Source of the DNA: Flavobacteriaceae bacterium
GTDB taxonomy: Bacteria; Bacteroidota; Bacteroidia; Flavobacteriales; Flavobacteriaceae
Direction: 5' to 3'
Assembly (NCBI GenBank): GCA_002694465.1
Contig: NZMG01000026.1
Location: forward strand, 1 to 64,000
Length of the DNA: 64,000 bases
Part shown: positions 63,121-64,000 of the stretch, in pieces
Position numbering within the stretch: position 1 is the stretch's first letter
How the letters are laid out: each line of letters begins with the position of its first letter
Program-made: the position numbers and the translations under genes
Notes under the pieces: model-generated
What the model was told of the DNA's origin: nothing
Databases searched by the model: none
Seen by the model: only the letters and a program-made list of their open reading frames with translations

Positions 63121-63513
63121 ATGGAAAAAAATTCTTTTTCGAATAAAATTCAACTAATTCAAATTAACAAGTTTGGAGAAATTTTAAGAACAGATAATGT
63201 CCTTATTGAATTAAAAATAGGAGAAAATATCTTCTTGCTTCATCCTTTTTTTGAATGTTTAAAAGACATTGTAAATGACGATTTCAATGGCCCAAAAAAT
63301 ATAGCATTCCCTTGCATTGCAATGGAAATAAACGAAGAAAAATTTATTTGTGATATTACTATAAAAAATGAACGAGATCTTTTTGTGATTTTACTCTTTA
63401 ATTTCTCTAAGCACTACCAAGAAGTTCATAAAGAAACTCAAGAAAAAAATAGGGCTATGTTAAAAGAACAGTCTTATAATTTTGAAAATCGAATGAAAAA
63501 GAAAAAGGATTAA
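63121..63513 (+). CDS. Unknown protein, possibly PAS-like
   Basis: ATG at 63121 (GTG at 63115 would add two residues). 130 residues. Pattern of strands and short helices (IENIFLLHPFFECLKDIV-like start at about 33-50, CDITIKNERDLFVILLF near 79-95) recalls the PAS-like sensor domains that precede some flavobacterial histidine kinases, but no kinase follows. It ends in a basic helix (ENRMKKKKD). It sits directly before the small GTPase gene, with a promoter between them. Confidence 0.5.
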   Translation: MEKNSFSNKIQLIQINKFGEILRTDNVLIELKIGENIFLLHPFFECLKDIVNDDFNGPKNIAFPCIAMEINEEKFICDITIKNERDLFVILLFNFSKHYQEVHKETQEKNRAMLKEQSYNFENRMKKKKD

Positions 63514-63522
63514 TCTCCTAGC

Positions 63523-63554
63523 TTTGATTTACACATTAAGTATTCGTAATTTTG
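63523..63554 (+). promoter_or_regulatory. Promoter of the small GTPase gene
   Basis: TTTG at 63523-63526 and TAATTTTG at 63547-63554 are 20 bases apart, matching the Bacteroidota TTTG-N19-TAnnTTTG arrangement. The GTPase ATG follows 13 bases after the -7 box. This is the best complete promoter in the window. Confidence 0.65.
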
Positions 63555-63567
63555 ACAAAATTTGATT

Positions 63568-64000
63568 ATGAACATCGCAAAAAAAGTTGTCTTACTCGGT
63601 CATTTTGGAGTTGGTAAAACCAGTTTAGTACGTAGGTTTGTGGACATGGCCTTTAGCGAAGAATATCTTGTTACTATGGGTGTTCATATTAAAAAGAAAA
63701 CAATTACCATTAATGGGGAGGATATTTCATTAATTATTTGGGATATCGAAGGTAAAAATAATATTGAAGAAGCTCGAAAATCTTATCTTTTAGGAAGTCA
63801 TGCTTTTGTATATGTATTTGATGTTTCTAGACCCGAAACCTATGAAAATATAGAAAGTGAAATAGACTATATTAAAGAACATTTCAATAGTATCCCGTAT
63901 TGCATTGTTGGGAATAAAGCCGATTTATTTACAAAAGATTTTTCTGAAAGTTTCTTTGACAAAGAAGTGTTTAAAAATAGTTATTTCACGAGTGCAAAAA
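63568..64000 (+). CDS. Ras/Rab-like small GTPase (Rup/MglA type), 3' partial
   Basis: The frame from ATG at 63568 is open to the window edge (144 residues seen). Ras-superfamily motifs: P-loop GHFGVGKTS at about 12-20, a switch II WDIEGK where WDTAGQ is canonical, GNKADL near 113-118 and the start of SAK near 142-144. The protein would bind GTP and act as a switch in polarity, motility or signalling, as MglA and Rup proteins do. Glutamate-glycine-lysine in switch II departs from the usual catalytic glutamine position. The upstream genes may include its regulators. Confidence 0.85.
   Translation, partial: MNIAKKVVLLGHFGVGKTSLVRRFVDMAFSEEYLVTMGVHIKKKTITINGEDISLIIWDIEGKNNIEEARKSYLLGSHAFVYVFDVSRPETYENIESEIDYIKEHFNSIPYCIVGNKADLFTKDFSESFFDKEVFKNSYFTSAK

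Overview
The window looks like a chromosome segment of a marine-type flavobacterium (Bacteroidota, probably Flavobacteriaceae). The DNA is AT-rich and many genes start without a purine-rich Shine-Dalgarno. Several promoters fit the Bacteroidota -7 box TAnnTTTG (for example 23194, 26914, 52514, 58953, 63547). There is a secreted protein with a type IX secretion C-terminal domain, and families typical of the group (DUF6090, DUF4286, DUF6428, fused lipid acyltransferase). Species cannot be named from the sequence alone.

Region A (1-21.5 kb) is accessory. It opens inside a mobile-element replication module (DUF3987 ATPase, toprim/DUF6371 protein). A nearly gapless nine-gene rightward run follows (2290-14956): beta-class DNA methyltransferase with an EVE/PD-(D/E)XK nuclease; an ICEA/NlaIII-like HNH nuclease with a Dam-class methylase; an MmeI-like methylase, an SF2 helicase and a GIY-YIG protein; then a RecQ helicase fused to a phosphoribosyltransferase, followed by a DprA-like protein. 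The last pair has the domain combination of the ShosTA defence toxin-antitoxin, with a helicase added. Single-gene modules follow: two PD-(D/E)XK-like nucleases, unknown proteins and an attC-like hairpin. The region ends at the 3' end of a tRNA-Leu gene, a usual place for island insertion.

Region B (21.5-36 kb) is core: tRNA-Leu(CAA) with an upstream GIY-YIG ORF flanked by copies of the tRNA 5' end, then prs, rplY, pth, ribF, an HTTM protein, serS, a TPR protein, DUF4286, rsmA, mgtE, a cupin, a 2-hydroxyacid dehydrogenase and small proteins. Region C (35.7-37.3 kb) is an eroded arsenic cluster (arsR, DUF6428, GNAT, broken arsC). Region D (37.5-41.5 kb) is an SGNH/MBOAT/DUF1304/SGNH acyl-modification cluster.

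Region E (41.6-52.4 kb) is the most unusual part: thirteen tandem, mostly translationally coupled paralogues of the DUF6090 family. All share a near-constant N-terminal anchor (basic tail and one membrane helix) but have strongly divergent ectodomains. A RidA-like lipoprotein gene interrupts the array and a cupin lipoprotein gene follows it.

Region F (52.5-64 kb) returns to core functions: a lipoprotein, DinB, DUF2892, an AraC-type membrane regulator, a T9SS secreted protein, a PlsC-GNAT lipid acyltransferase, aspartate kinase, GNAT, fructose-bisphosphatase, and the start of a cluster around a Ras-like small GTPase that runs off the right edge. No gene-free stretch exceeds 300 bases. The longest gaps are 37261-37483, 17822-18041 and 19921-20107.
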